Shown one piece after another: positions 27,502 through 36,696 of a DNA stretch of 64,000 nucleotides. The notes under the pieces are model-generated. The model was given only the letters and a program-made list of their open reading frames with translations. It searched no databases and was not told where the DNA came from. A program made the position numbers and the translations under genes. How positions within the stretch are numbered: position 1 is the stretch's first letter; the number at the start of each line of letters is the position of its first letter. Origin of the DNA: an uncultured Bacteroidales bacterium (GTDB lineage Bacteria > Bacteroidota > Bacteroidia > Bacteroidales > UBA932); assembly GCA_946403855.1 (NCBI GenBank), contig CAMJBH010000009.1:34791-98790 (forward strand), given 5' to 3'.

Positions 27502-27509
27502 TAACTTTG
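27502..27509 (+). promoter_or_regulatory. -7 promoter element of coaX
   Basis: TAACTTTG lies just after the mfd stop and before the long hairpin, so the coaX mRNA would have a leader of about 100 nt containing that hairpin. Confidence 0.55.
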
Positions 27510-27511
27510 CA

Positions 27512-27606
27512 TTTCGTGTTTAGCTGGATGTCAGCAGTATTGCTACAGCAACCCGTTAAACATGGGAAAAGGGTTGTTGTAGCAATACTGCTGACTCCAG
27601 CCGAAA
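27512..27606 (+). promoter_or_regulatory. Very long hairpin in the coaX leader with conserved 16-nt loop
   Basis: A 24-bp stem with one G-T pair (27531-27554 with 27571-27594) closes the loop GTTAAACATGGGAAAA. Outer pairings GCTGGA/TCCAGC (27523-27528 with 27596-27601) and TTTCG/CGAAA extend it. It ends eight bases before the coaX ATG and has no T-run, so it is not an ordinary terminator. The structure could sequester the start region or mark an inserted element. Confidence 0.75.
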
Positions 27607-27613
27607 CAAAGAA

Positions 27614-28342
27614 ATGGCTAATCTTTTGATAGAAATAGGCAATACAGCCGTCAAGGCTGCCTGGTCGGATGGATCCGTGCTGGGCAAGACTTTCCGTTAC
27701 CAGGGAGAAAAGGTAATGGAATTCATTGCCTCCCTTACCGACAAACAGATTCCTCTTGTGATGGCTGTGGTGTCTGCAAGGGTCATAAGTTCCGAAGAGG
27801 AGAAGTTTCTGAATTCGGTAAGCCAATATCTAATAATACTCGATTCCGCCCATCCCGACGTGCTGTCTCCGTACGGCATCCCGGATTATCTTTCCTACGA
27901 CAGGGCCTCTTCCCTGGTTGCAGCGAAGTATCTCTTCAAGAGAAAATCCTGCACTGTTTTCGATCTCGGGACAACCCTTACCGTAGATTATCTTGATTCT
28001 TCCGGGCGTTATCTGGGCGGCAATATATCTCTGGGCTGCCGTACCCGTTTCAAAGCCCTTAACCGCTATTCCAAGGCATTGCCGCTCATAGACATGCCTT
28101 CGGACGAGAAATTCCCAGGAGACTCTTTGAGCACATCCATAGAGTCCGGAGTCATTTCAGGTATAATCTTTGAAATAGACGGGTATATACGGACCAATCC
28201 GGAGAACATCGTAATATTCACAGGCGGCGATGCAATTTATTTTGCCAAGCGGATGAAAAACTCCATATTTGTCGTCTGCAATTTAGGTTTGATGGGTTTG
28301 GCCATCATTACTGATGACTATGTCAAGAAGAATATTCAGTAG
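27614..28342 (+). CDS. coaX: Type III pantothenate kinase
   Basis: CoaX phosphorylates pantothenate in the first step of coenzyme A synthesis. The 242-residue protein has the ASKHA-fold motifs: LLIEIGNTAVKAAW at residues 4-17, the Tyr/Asp segment of the pantothenate site, FDLGTTLTVDYLD near 116, GGNISLGCRTRFKALNRYSKALPLI near 135-160 and FTGGDA near 205. Two usual residues are changed: the first phosphate-loop motif DxGNT reads EIGNT, and the GGxIxPG motif has Leu for Pro. Its end overlaps the next gene by 29 nt, so it leads the envelope gene chain. Confidence 0.88.
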   Translation: MANLLIEIGNTAVKAAWSDGSVLGKTFRYQGEKVMEFIASLTDKQIPLVMAVVSARVISSEEEKFLNSVSQYLIILDSAHPDVLSPYGIPDYLSYDRASSLVAAKYLFKRKSCTVFDLGTTLTVDYLDSSGRYLGGNISLGCRTRFKALNRYSKALPLIDMPSDEKFPGDSLSTSIESGVISGIIFEIDGYIRTNPENIVIFTGGDAIYFAKRMKNSIFVVCNLGLMGLAIITDDYVKKNIQ

Positions 28343-29639
28343 TATAATCTTGTCCGCCGCCATGCTGGCGCTGAGCAGTCTGGGTCTTAACGCTCAGACA
28401 TACGGCAGTTATACTCCTTATTCATTGTTTGGCGTGGGCGATCTCGCAGCGCCCGGAACCGCCTACAATAAATCCATGGCCGGAGTGGGAATAGCCGGCC
28501 GCAGCAACCGTTTCCTCAACCCCATCAACCCGGCCTCCGTGACCGCGCGCGATTCGCTCGCCTTCATGGCCGACTTCTCGCTGCTTCAGGACAATAAAAT
28601 ATTCCAGCAGGGAGACATGACTTCCGCATCCAACACCATGAACATGTCGGGATGCATTATCTCCTTCCCCATCTGGCGTTCTTCCGCCATGATGATAGGA
28701 ATCATGCCCTACAGCGACATAGGTTACGGTTATTCCTACATTTTCGACGACCCTGACATTATAGGCAACGCCGGAAACGTGGCCTATTCCGCATCGGGGA
28801 AGGGAAGTCTGTACCAGGCATTTGCAGCGGCCGGAGTCACTTTCTGGCGCCGCCTGTCCCTGGGTGCTGAGTTCATCTACCACTTCGGAAAGCTGGAGAA
28901 GTCCTTCAGCGAGACATTCAGCAACGCCTCCTATAACGGTGCGTCCAACGGCCACACCATGCAGCTCACCGCTCCCGCCGGCAAATTCGGTGTCCAGTAC
29001 GAGCAGCCCATCGGCGCCCGCAGTTCCATCATCCTCGGCGCCACATACCGGACCGAGGCCAAGCTGAACGGCGATGTAACCAGCTACCGCCTGTCCACCG
29101 GCACTGCCGCTTCCGATACCCTCGACTTCAAGTCCGGAGTGCCCAATGTCTCCCTTGCAAGCGAGATCGGCGTAGGCGTTTCCTACCGCTACGGCGACAA
29201 ATTAATGATAGAAGCCGACTACACCAGGTCCGACTGGCGTAACAGCGGCATGAATACCCGCGACGGGTTCTGCGGCAACATTATCGGCGGCACGGGACGC
29301 TCCGTATTCAGCACTTCCGTCTCCGAAGCCTGGCGTGCCGGAGTGGAATATGTACCTGCGCGCAACGATATCCGTTACTACTACAGAAAAATTGCATACC
29401 GTGCCGGCGTGTACTACAAGAACGACTATTACATGCTGGATGACAATAAGATAAGTGCTTACGGAATTACCCTCGGAGCCACCCTTCCTATCTTTCCCGG
29501 ATACAACGGAATTACTCTTGGTATGGATTTTGGACAGAGGGGTTCTATGAAGAACAATATGATCCGCGAGACGTACATAAACTTCTCAATCGGAGTCAAC
29601 TTGTTCGACATCTGGTTCCAGAAGCACCAGTACCAGTAA
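28314..29639 (+). CDS. Outer-membrane beta-barrel protein, FadL/OMPP1-like
   Basis: The 441-residue protein has a Sec signal (IILSAAMLALSSLGLNA-QT) and an N-terminal plug-like part with SLFGVGDLAAPGTAYNKSMAGVGIAGRSNRF-type sequence, as in FadL relatives that line the barrel with conserved Asn-Pro (NPINPAS). About a dozen long amphipathic strands follow, ending NLFDIWFQK. Such proteins may move hydrophobic compounds. ATG 28314 or 28320 is possible; both overlap coaX, indicating coupling. Neighbours downstream (TPR, LptC, PpiD-like) point to an envelope-biogenesis cluster. Confidence 0.75.
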   Translation: MTMSRRIFSSIILSAAMLALSSLGLNAQTYGSYTPYSLFGVGDLAAPGTAYNKSMAGVGIAGRSNRFLNPINPASVTARDSLAFMADFSLLQDNKIFQQGDMTSASNTMNMSGCIISFPIWRSSAMMIGIMPYSDIGYGYSYIFDDPDIIGNAGNVAYSASGKGSLYQAFAAAGVTFWRRLSLGAEFIYHFGKLEKSFSETFSNASYNGASNGHTMQLTAPAGKFGVQYEQPIGARSSIILGATYRTEAKLNGDVTSYRLSTGTAASDTLDFKSGVPNVSLASEIGVGVSYRYGDKLMIEADYTRSDWRNSGMNTRDGFCGNIIGGTGRSVFSTSVSEAWRAGVEYVPARNDIRYYYRKIAYRAGVYYKNDYYMLDDNKISAYGITLGATLPIFPGYNGITLGMDFGQRGSMKNNMIRETYINFSIGVNLFDIWFQKHQYQ

Positions 29640-29649
29640 CAAATTAAAG

Positions 29650-30990
29650 ATGAGAGATATGAAAAAAGTGTTTTTAGCGGCAGTAAGCCTGACCATGATG
29701 CTTTCCGGTGCGAAGCTTTTTGCGCAGGACATGAGTAAGTATGGTCCCAACGCAGACGAATGCGTCAAGTACCTTTCGTACTACACCGAGTATTACAAGC
29801 AGAAGAATTACGACGATGCCGTCCCCAACTGGAGGCAGGCATACAAGATATGTCCTCCTACTTGCAGCCAGAACCTGCTCATCCATGGTTCCGACCTCAT
29901 CTCGAGGCTCATAGCCAAGAACGCGAAGAATACCATCATGGTGGAGGGCCTGATCGACACCCTCATGACCCTTCAGGACCAGAGGGCGGAGTTCTATCCC
30001 AAGTATGCAGCCACCGCGCTGAACAACAAGGCCAACTACGCGACCAAGTTCATCAAGAACGATAACAAGCGCGTCTATGACATCTACGAGGGTGTAATAG
30101 AGTCCCTTGGCGACAAGACCAAGGCTTCCGTGCTGTTCAACGATTTCAAGACCGCTGTCGAGCTTTACGGCGAAGGTGGAATAGGCACCGAGCAGGTACT
30201 TGACATCTACCAGAGGAACCTTGAGATGCTCAACGCCATCACTCCTTCTTCCGATGTGGAGAAGAAGCAGATCGATGACTTCCGCACCAATATAGAGAAC
30301 CTGTTCATATCCAGCAAGGTGGCAAGCTGCGAAGACCTGCTCGCCCTGTTCGGCCCCCGCTACGAGGCCAATCCCAACGACCTGGCTTTGGCTACCAACA
30401 TAGTCAAGATGCTCTCCCTGGCCGAGGATTGCAACGACAACGAGCTCTTCCTGAACGCCGTCACCACCATGTACACCCTGGATCCTTCAGCCGACGCTGC
30501 ATACTATCTGTACAAGCTGCACGCCGCCCGCGGCAATGTGGCAAATGCAGTAAACTACCTGCAGGAGGCTATAGAGAAGGATGAATCAGATGTCAAGCAA
30601 GATGCAGCCTATCTGTACGAACTCGCAGTTTACTCCTTCAAGAACGGCCGTTCCGCTTCCGCCTTCGAGGCAGCAAGCAAAGTGCCTTCCATGGATGAGT
30701 CTCTGGCCGGCAAGGCTTACCTGCTCATCGGTACCATCTGGGGTTCCACCAGCTGCGGCGGCGACGAGATCGCCCGCAGGGCTCCTTACTGGGTCGCTTG
30801 CGACTACATGAACAAGGCCAAGGCTGCCGATCCTTCCCTCACCGAAGAGGCCAACAGGTATATCGGTCAGTACAGCAGGTACTTCCCTCAGGCGGCAGAG
30901 GCATTCATGTACGATGTTACCAATGGCCAGTCATACACCGTAGCGTGCGGCGGAATGAGGGCCACAACCACAGTCCGCACCACAAAGTAA
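29650..30990 (+). CDS. Secreted tetratricopeptide-repeat protein
   Basis: A 446-residue protein with a Sec signal ending FA-QD (start MRDMKK; ATG 29659 is an alternative). Helical repeats suggest TPR units: YTEYYKQKNYDDAVPNWRQAYKICPP near residue 35-60, YYLYKLHAARGNVANAVNYLQEAIEKD near 280-306 and AAYLYELAVYSFKNGRSASAFEAASKV near 312-340. It lies 10 nt after the barrel gene and 3 nt before lptC. It probably scaffolds envelope proteins; no specific partner can be named. Confidence 0.8.
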   Translation: MRDMKKVFLAAVSLTMMLSGAKLFAQDMSKYGPNADECVKYLSYYTEYYKQKNYDDAVPNWRQAYKICPPTCSQNLLIHGSDLISRLIAKNAKNTIMVEGLIDTLMTLQDQRAEFYPKYAATALNNKANYATKFIKNDNKRVYDIYEGVIESLGDKTKASVLFNDFKTAVELYGEGGIGTEQVLDIYQRNLEMLNAITPSSDVEKKQIDDFRTNIENLFISSKVASCEDLLALFGPRYEANPNDLALATNIVKMLSLAEDCNDNELFLNAVTTMYTLDPSADAAYYLYKLHAARGNVANAVNYLQEAIEKDESDVKQDAAYLYELAVYSFKNGRSASAFEAASKVPSMDESLAGKAYLLIGTIWGSTSCGGDEIARRAPYWVACDYMNKAKAADPSLTEEANRYIGQYSRYFPQAAEAFMYDVTNGQSYTVACGGMRATTTVRTTK

Positions 30991-30993
30991 GTT

Positions 30994-31629
30994 TTGATTC
31001 GCAAATCCGAGTTTATCTCAATGCTGGCAAGCGTTATTGCGCTTGCCAGTATTGTCGTTTCTTGCAAGAGTAAATTGGAGCAGGCGGAGATCCTCGACCT
31101 CAGCGCCACGCCCGTGCAGACCATAACCGACATGTTTACCGTCCAGACAAAGAACGGTAAGGTGGAGATGCGCATCGAAGCGCCGCTGATGCAGACCTTC
31201 GAGAACGATTCCGTGAAGCTGGATCTTTTCCCGAAAGGCCTGTCGGTTTATTCATACAACGACGAGGGGCTCCTGGAGAGCCTTGTGTTCTCGGACCAGG
31301 CAAGTCATAAGGTGGATAAGACACGCAAGCAGGAAGATATATGGTCTGCCTTCGGCAATGTGCTTATTCATAATGTGATAAAGCGAGAGACCATGGAGAC
31401 CGACACTCTCTACTGGGATCAGTTCAACAAAGAGATCTGGACGGACTGCTACATCAAGATGTATTCTCCGGACGGTTTTCTTCAGGGTTACGGCATGCGC
31501 TCCGACGACCATGCGCGCAATGCAATTCTGCACAAAACATTCAACGGATATGGCGTTACAGTGCAGGATTCCACGTTAGTTGTGATTGATTCTGTGAATT
31601 TTATTGGTGCTTTCCCAAAAAATTTGTAA
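30994..31629 (+). CDS. lptC: LPS export ABC transporter periplasmic protein LptC
   Basis: LptC links the inner-membrane LptBFG extractor to the LptA bridge. The 211-residue chain starts at TTG 30994 (ATG 31021 is possible) and has a hydrophobic N-terminus ending VVSC, so it may be lipid-anchored rather than a simple membrane helix. The body is the LptC/OstA beta-jellyroll: MFTVQTKNGKVEMRIEAP, FPKGLSVYSYNDEGLLES, then VLIHNVIKRETMETDTLYWDQFNKEIW, typical of Bacteroidetes LptC. It is packed between the TPR gene and the PpiD-like gene. Confidence 0.88.
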   Translation: MIRKSEFISMLASVIALASIVVSCKSKLEQAEILDLSATPVQTITDMFTVQTKNGKVEMRIEAPLMQTFENDSVKLDLFPKGLSVYSYNDEGLLESLVFSDQASHKVDKTRKQEDIWSAFGNVLIHNVIKRETMETDTLYWDQFNKEIWTDCYIKMYSPDGFLQGYGMRSDDHARNAILHKTFNGYGVTVQDSTLVVIDSVNFIGAFPKNL

Positions 31630-31677
31630 TTTCGCGGCTCACTAATTTGGAATAAAAGACTAAAAGTAAATAACAAA

Positions 31678-33774
31678 ATGGCGGTTCTTCAAAAAATTCG
31701 CGTAAAATTCGGCCTTGCGATATCCATAATCATCGCTCTGGCCCTCCTTTCGTTTATTATTGATCCCAATACCCTGGGTTCCGCAATGCAGTCCATGTCG
31801 GCCAAGTACGACGTCGGCCAGGTTGGCGGCAAGCGTATTTCTTATACCGACTTCCAGGAGAACGTGGATAAATTCACAACTATTCAGCAGATTGCCACCG
31901 GTTCTTCCGTCCAGAACGAGCAGACCCAGATCCAGATCCGCAATGCCGCATGGCAGGACTATCTGGACAGGTATATGTTCACCAAGAATGCCCGCAATGC
32001 AGGTGTGCGCGTGGGTGAAGACGAAATGGTGAACCTCACCACCGGCGACAACATTTCTCCCGTCCTTGCCCAGAATCCTGCATTCCAGGATCCTGAGACC
32101 GGTCTCTATTCCCCCGAGGCTCTCCGCAGCTTTGTGCAGGAGACAGGAATGGACGAAAGCGGCCGCGGTAAACTTTTCTGGAATTATCTCCAGAACTCCG
32201 TGCTCACCCAAAAGTACTACGACAAGTACGGCGCCCTCATGATGAACTCCAGCGTCATGCCCAAGGTGTTCGTCGACAGGGCAGTGGCCGAGGCTAACAA
32301 CACAGCCACCGTGGAGTATGTGATGGTTCCCCTGAACTACAGCGACAGCACCGTCACCGTATCTTCTGCTGAGATCAAGAATTACTACAACGCCCACAAG
32401 GAGAATTACAAGCAGGCCGCAGGCCGCGACATCGAGTATGTCGTGTACGAAGTGGTTCCTTCCGAGGCTGACATCACCGCCGCCAGCGACGACATCGAGA
32501 GCCGTCTCGCCGAGTTCGGCGCCACCGCCAACATGAAGGCATTCCTGCTCAGGAACTCCGAGAGGCCTTATTCCGAGCACTGGTACACCAAGAACGAGCT
32601 GGCCAGCAACCTGTCTTCCGACATTGCCGAGTTCGTTTTCAGCGGTGCTGAGGGAGTATCTCCCGTGTACAGGAGCGGAAACCTGTTCCGTGCAGTCAAG
32701 GTCACCGGCAGCGCCATGGTTCCTGATTCAGTGTATGTCAAGCACATCCTGCTCCAGGGTGCCGACGCCAAGCACAAGGCCGACAGCCTCTGCGCAGTCG
32801 TGGCCAAGGGAGGCAACTTCTCAAGCCTTGCCGCCCTCTATTCCATTGACAAGAACTCCGCCGACGAAGGAGAACTTGGCAACCTCGGCTGGTTCACCCA
32901 GACCTACACCATCCCCGGTTTCGAGGGTGTCGTGACTGCCGAACTCAATAAGCCTTTCGTGCTCAACACCCAGTATGGTTCCCACGTGGTCGTGGTGTCC
33001 AAGCGCACCAAGCCGGTGGCCAAGAAGCAGGTTGCCGTGCTCGAGAAGACCGCTCTGGCAAGCCAGGAGACCTTCAACGACTACTATGCCAAGGCCAACC
33101 GCTTTGCTGCCATCGCAGGCGGTACCTACGAGGGCTACAAGAGGGCTGTCGATTCCACCGGCGTGTATTCACACCCCATGAACAATGTCACCGAAGCTAC
33201 TTCCAGCTACGGCGCCATCAGCCAGGCCAAGGAAATCACCCGCTGGGTATTTGACAACAAGCCCGGCAAGGCTTCCAACATCATCACCGTGAACAACAAC
33301 TACTTCTTCGTGGTCGCTCTCAAGAACGCCCGCAAGGAGGGTTACAAGACTGTTAACGATGCAGCTCCCGAGATCAACGAAATCCTCAGGACCGAGAAGC
33401 TCCGCGAGGCCACCAAGGCCGAGGTTGCAGCCAAGATCCAGGGTCTTACCACCCTCGAGCAGGTTGCAGAGGCTTGCAAGGCTTCCAGCAACAGCCGCGA
33501 AGACGTGGCTTTCAACAGCACAGGCGCTCCCGCACTTGAGCCTGCACTGCTCGGTGCAGCATCCGTAGCACCCGAGGGACAGATCTGCGGTCCTGTGGCC
33601 GGTGAGGTTTGTGTGTATGTGTTCAAGGTGAGCAACCGTCAGACCGCTTCCTTCTACACCGAAGAGGACGCTGTGAACACCGAGAAGCAGAAGGCACAGT
33701 ACGCTGCCCAGATGATCGTTCCCGTCATGATGGAGTACGACAACGTTAAAGACAACCGCGCCCGCTTCTATTAG
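31678..33774 (+). CDS. PpiD/SurA-like peptidyl-prolyl isomerase, membrane-anchored foldase
   Basis: The 698-residue protein has one N-terminal membrane helix (FGLAISIIIALALLSFII), a SurA_N-like helical domain (GGKRISYTDFQENVDKF, WQDYLDRYMFTKNARNAG), a parvulin-type PPIase domain near residues 345-445 (VKHILLQGADAKHKADSLC, NLGWFTQTYTIPGFEG, TQYGSHVVVVSKR) and a long C-terminal part. It should help fold proteins leaving the Sec machinery, including the outer-membrane proteins of this cluster. The gene ends at a bidirectional terminator. Confidence 0.93.
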   Translation: MAVLQKIRVKFGLAISIIIALALLSFIIDPNTLGSAMQSMSAKYDVGQVGGKRISYTDFQENVDKFTTIQQIATGSSVQNEQTQIQIRNAAWQDYLDRYMFTKNARNAGVRVGEDEMVNLTTGDNISPVLAQNPAFQDPETGLYSPEALRSFVQETGMDESGRGKLFWNYLQNSVLTQKYYDKYGALMMNSSVMPKVFVDRAVAEANNTATVEYVMVPLNYSDSTVTVSSAEIKNYYNAHKENYKQAAGRDIEYVVYEVVPSEADITAASDDIESRLAEFGATANMKAFLLRNSERPYSEHWYTKNELASNLSSDIAEFVFSGAEGVSPVYRSGNLFRAVKVTGSAMVPDSVYVKHILLQGADAKHKADSLCAVVAKGGNFSSLAALYSIDKNSADEGELGNLGWFTQTYTIPGFEGVVTAELNKPFVLNTQYGSHVVVVSKRTKPVAKKQVAVLEKTALASQETFNDYYAKANRFAAIAGGTYEGYKRAVDSTGVYSHPMNNVTEATSSYGAISQAKEITRWVFDNKPGKASNIITVNNNYFFVVALKNARKEGYKTVNDAAPEINEILRTEKLREATKAEVAAKIQGLTTLEQVAEACKASSNSREDVAFNSTGAPALEPALLGAASVAPEGQICGPVAGEVCVYVFKVSNRQTASFYTEEDAVNTEKQKAQYAAQMIVPVMMEYDNVKDNRARFY

Positions 33775-33809
33775 TAGTTGCGTTAAGCGGTTCAAAATCA
33801 ATCGATTAT

Positions 33810-33846
33810 AATAACACCTCCGGGGAAATCCCCCGGAGGTGTTATT
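33810..33846. terminator. Bidirectional terminator between ppiD-like and endonuclease-family genes
   Basis: Perfect 16-bp stem (33810-33825 with 33831-33846) with a 5-nt loop, flanked by A/T-rich ends on both sides. Part of the right arm includes the stop codon of the minus-strand gene. Confidence 0.85.
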
Positions 33847-34684
33847 GTATGTTCCTGAGTGTCAGCACTACGGGGTAGTGGTCGGACACTCCGCCAAGCC
33901 ACCGGGGGCCGGAGAAGGCGCGGCGGGGCTTGGTGCCTCCGAAGGCTTTGTCGGGTTCCGAGAGCAGGGGATGGGCGAAAACGCTTTCATGCACCATGAG
34001 CCCGCGCGCAAAATAGCCGTCGATCTTCTCCCAGGCGCCATTGTATTTAATGGTGCCTCTGGAGCCTTTCCGTCCCCACACATCGTCGTTGAAATCGCCC
34101 ACCGACACCACCCGTTCGTGCCCTTCGGCGCGTAGCGAATCCATCACCTCCCACATGCGCCGCATGGCAATCTCCCGCCGCCTCTCAGAGTCCGGACCGA
34201 CTTTGGACGGGTGGTGGTTAACTAGAATATCAAGCCCTTCAAACTCCGCCAGCAGAATGTCGCGGGTGGGCATGAGCACGGGGGGACCGGAGCAGCTGTC
34301 GAACAGGTGCTTCGGGTTCGAGCGCAGCAGCTTGAGCCGGCTCCGGCGGTACAGGAGGGCGCAGTCGATCCCTCGCCTGTCTGGCGATTCGTAATGCACG
34401 ACAGAGTAATCGAGTTTCCTTAAAACAGTGCTGCTCAGCAATTTATCCAGCACGAACCTGTCTCCGACCTCCATAAGGGCCACGGCGTCGGGAAGGCCCC
34501 CGAACTGTTCGGAAATAAGCAGCAGGGTCTTTGCTACGGAATGGCATTTGCTGTAAAAACGGTACGCAGTGTGGCGTCCGGTGGTGTCGCAGCGGTAGTC
34601 CAGGAAATTCTCTACATTCCAACTCACCAGGAGCAGGCTGTCGGCTCTGGCAATGAGCGCAAGAAAGACAAAAAGCATTTTCAT
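33842..34684 (-). CDS. Secreted endonuclease/exonuclease/phosphatase family protein
   Basis: The 280-residue protein has a short N-terminal hydrophobic signal (MKMLFVFLALIARA) followed by the EEP fold: LLVSWNVENFLD (Asn and Asp of the active site), VALMEVGD (metal Glu), GIDCALLYRR, ILVNHHPSK, VSVGDFNDDVWG and SDHYPVVL (catalytic Asp-His). It is a metal-dependent phosphodiesterase of the DNase I type; substrate may be nucleic acid or a phosphoester. It is transcribed away from the thioredoxin-like lipoprotein gene. Confidence 0.88.
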   Translation of the reverse strand: MKMLFVFLALIARADSLLLVSWNVENFLDYRCDTTGRHTAYRFYSKCHSVAKTLLLISEQFGGLPDAVALMEVGDRFVLDKLLSSTVLRKLDYSVVHYESPDRRGIDCALLYRRSRLKLLRSNPKHLFDSCSGPPVLMPTRDILLAEFEGLDILVNHHPSKVGPDSERRREIAMRRMWEVMDSLRAEGHERVVSVGDFNDDVWGRKGSRGTIKYNGAWEKIDGYFARGLMVHESVFAHPLLSEPDKAFGGTKPRRAFSGPRWLGGVSDHYPVVLTLRNIQ

Positions 34685-34746
34685 AATCTATAAGTTTAGG
34701 TTCGCAAAATAAGACTTTCCCATGACAAATCAAACAAGAAGTTTTA

Positions 34747-34754
34747 TATCTTTG
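34747..34754 (+). promoter_or_regulatory. -7 promoter element of the thioredoxin-like gene
   Basis: TATCTTTG ends six bases before ATG 34761, again implying a leaderless or nearly leaderless mRNA. Confidence 0.6.
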
Positions 34755-34760
34755 TAAAGT

Positions 34761-35816
34761 ATGAAAAGGATAGCATATTATATTGCGGTCTTTTTGGCGT
34801 TCTCCATGTTCGTTGCCTGCGGCGGCCCTTCCGCAGGCAACAAGTCAGGCGGACAGCCGGAGGCCGACACCCCGGCGGCAGAGGACACCCCCGTGCCCGC
34901 GACAAACCACACGGCCATACATCCGTTTCCGTCGGTAAGCGTGCCCAGCGTGTATGCCGGAAATAACGATGCCGCCCTGGACTATATGCTTGAGCATTAC
35001 TGGGATGCATTCCTTAAGTCCGGCGGAGCCACAACGCCGGAGACCATCCTGGGCGTGAAGGACGAAGATGTGGAACAAGCCCTGGCAGACTACATCCAGA
35101 TGCTTTCGGAACTCAAGGGCATGGCCACTCCGGACGATACGGCCCCCCTGCGCAAGGCCCAGAAAGGAGTTAAAAACTTTTTCGGCAAGATGGAGGCGCT
35201 GCAGAAGCGGGATACCACGTCCCACACCTATCTGAGGCTCACCGAAATGGTGTCCCACTACCTGTACGATCCCAACTCCCCCATGCGTGACGAGGACCTG
35301 TACCTGCCTTTTGTGGAGGCCGCAGCAGAGAGCCCCTGCACCCGAGACGACATGCGTAACGCCTACCGTCACGAGCTCAAGATGTGCCGGACCAACACCT
35401 TCGGCAACAAGGTCCCCGACATCAAATTCAAAGACATTAACGGCCACATGGGGCGCCTGTACAACATAGACGCCGAATACACCATGCTGTTCTTCAGCAA
35501 TCCCGGCTGTTCGTCCTGCAAGGAGATCATCAACGACGTCATGTCGCGCGGCTACATAGAGTCGCTGATAAGCCGCAAGAAGCTGGCCGTTGTGAACATT
35601 TATATCGACGAAGAAGTGTCCAAGTGGCGCGACTACTCCCACAACTACCCTTCCTGCTGGATAAACGGTTACGACTACACCTTCTCCCTCCGCGAGAGCG
35701 GAGCCTACGACATAAGGGCCATACCGTCGCTGTATCTGCTCGATTCCGACAAACGCGTGCTCATGAAAGACGCGCCCACTCCGAAAGTTCTCTCATTCCT
35801 CGACAAAATAATATGA
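34761..35816 (+). CDS. Thioredoxin-like lipoprotein with N-terminal DUF5106-type domain
   Basis: The 351-residue protein has a lipoprotein signal (lipobox VAC near residue 20), a Pro/Ala-rich linker, a helical domain of the DUF5106 kind ([35 protein letters not shown]) and a C-terminal thioredoxin domain with CSSC in [13 protein letters not shown] near residue 250 and [13 protein letters not shown] near 320. It probably acts in disulfide or peroxide chemistry at the envelope. Its stop overlaps the thyA start (ATGA), coupling it to thymidylate synthase, an odd functional pairing. Confidence 0.83.
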   Translation: MKRIAYYIAVFLAFSMFVACGGPSAGNKSGGQPEADTPAAEDTPVPATNHTAIHPFPSVSVPSVYAGNNDAALDYMLEHYWDAFLKSGGATTPETILGVKDEDVEQALADYIQMLSELKGMATPDDTAPLRKAQKGVKNFFGKMEALQKRDTTSHTYLRLTEMVSHYLYDPNSPMRDEDLYLPFVEAAAESPCTRDDMRNAYRHELKMCRTNTFGNKVPDIKFKDINGHMGRLYNIDAEYTMLFFSNPGCSSCKEIINDVMSRGYIESLISRKKLAVVNIYIDEEVSKWRDYSHNYPSCWINGYDYTFSLRESGAYDIRAIPSLYLLDSDKRVLMKDAPTPKVLSFLDKII

Positions 35817-36607
35817 AACAATACCTCGACCTTCTGCGATACATCCGCGAACACGGCGTCATTAAGTCGGACCGCACCGGCGTAGGCACCCAAAGCATTT
35901 TCGGCTATCAGATGCGCTTCGACCTGAGCGAAGGCTTTCCCCTGCTGACCACCAAGAAAGTCCACCTGCGCTCCATAATCCACGAGTTGCTGTGGTTCAT
36001 CGCGGGCGATACCAACATCAAGTATCTCCACGACAACAAAGTCTCCATCTGGGATGAGTGGGCCGACGAAAACGGAGACCTGGGTCCCGTGTACGGGCAC
36101 CAGTGGCGCAGTTGGGAGGCCCCCGGCGGACGCAGCATTGACCAGCTCTCGCAGGTCATTGACCTCATCAAGAACCATCCCGACTCCCGCCGCATGCTTG
36201 TGTGCGCCTGGAACCCCGGGGATATAGACAAGATGGCGCTCCCGCCCTGCCACTGCCTGTTCCAGTTCTATGTGGCCGAGGGAAAGCTCTCCTGCCAGCT
36301 CTATCAGCGCAGTGCCGACACTTTCCTCGGCGTGCCGTTCAATATTGCATCCTACGCGCTCCTGACCATGATGCTGGCTCAGGTGTGCGGTTTGCAGCCG
36401 GGTGAGTTTATCCACACCACCGGGGACACGCACATCTACCTCAACCACTTCGACCAGGTGGCGGAACAGCTCAGCCGCGAGCCGCGCCCCCTGCCAAAGA
36501 TGATCCTGAACCCTGAGGTAAAGAGCCTTTTCGACTTCCGTTACGAAGACTTTACCCTCGAAGGTTACGATCCATGGCCGGCCATAAAAGCACCCGTAGC
36601 AGTATAG
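35813..36607 (+). CDS. thyA: Thymidylate synthase
   Basis: ThyA makes dTMP from dUMP with methylene-tetrahydrofolate. ATG 35813 gives a typical 264 residues. Visible are [20 protein letters not shown] near residue 20, [14 protein letters not shown] near 55, the catalytic Cys in [12 protein letters not shown] near 146, [20 protein letters not shown] near 168, and HIYLNHF near 207. It uses up dihydrofolate carrier recycled by FolA, encoded next. A long hairpin lies in the intergenic space. Confidence 0.97.
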   Translation: MKQYLDLLRYIREHGVIKSDRTGVGTQSIFGYQMRFDLSEGFPLLTTKKVHLRSIIHELLWFIAGDTNIKYLHDNKVSIWDEWADENGDLGPVYGHQWRSWEAPGGRSIDQLSQVIDLIKNHPDSRRMLVCAWNPGDIDKMALPPCHCLFQFYVAEGKLSCQLYQRSADTFLGVPFNIASYALLTMMLAQVCGLQPGEFIHTTGDTHIYLNHFDQVAEQLSREPRPLPKMILNPEVKSLFDFRYEDFTLEGYDPWPAIKAPVAV

Positions 36608-36614
36608 TTTTAAG

Positions 36615-36681
36615 TGTCAGAGGCACTCCTGCGGGTGCCTTTGTGCTTGGTTTTATGGCATCCGCAGGAGTGCCTCTGACA
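36615..36681. repeat. 25-bp stem hairpin between thyA and folA
   Basis: Arms 36615-36639 and 36657-36681 pair over 25 bp with one G-T pair; the loop is 17 nt. On the minus strand the loop begins ATAAAAC, like the hairpin loop at 777. It ends 15 nt before the folA ATG and has no T-run, so it resembles the coaX leader hairpin in position and size. Confidence 0.7.
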
Positions 36682-36696
36682 ACTAAAAAAAACGAT

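Noticed and set aside
27512..27606. Riboswitch for coenzyme A or pantothenate in the coaX leader
   Set aside because: Only one long hairpin is visible, without a known aptamer fold; kept as an unexplained structure instead.
36574..36696. N-terminal extension of dihydrofolate reductase through the hairpin
   Set aside because: Homologues start at the MKK at 36697; the extension is encoded by the palindrome and overlaps thyA.
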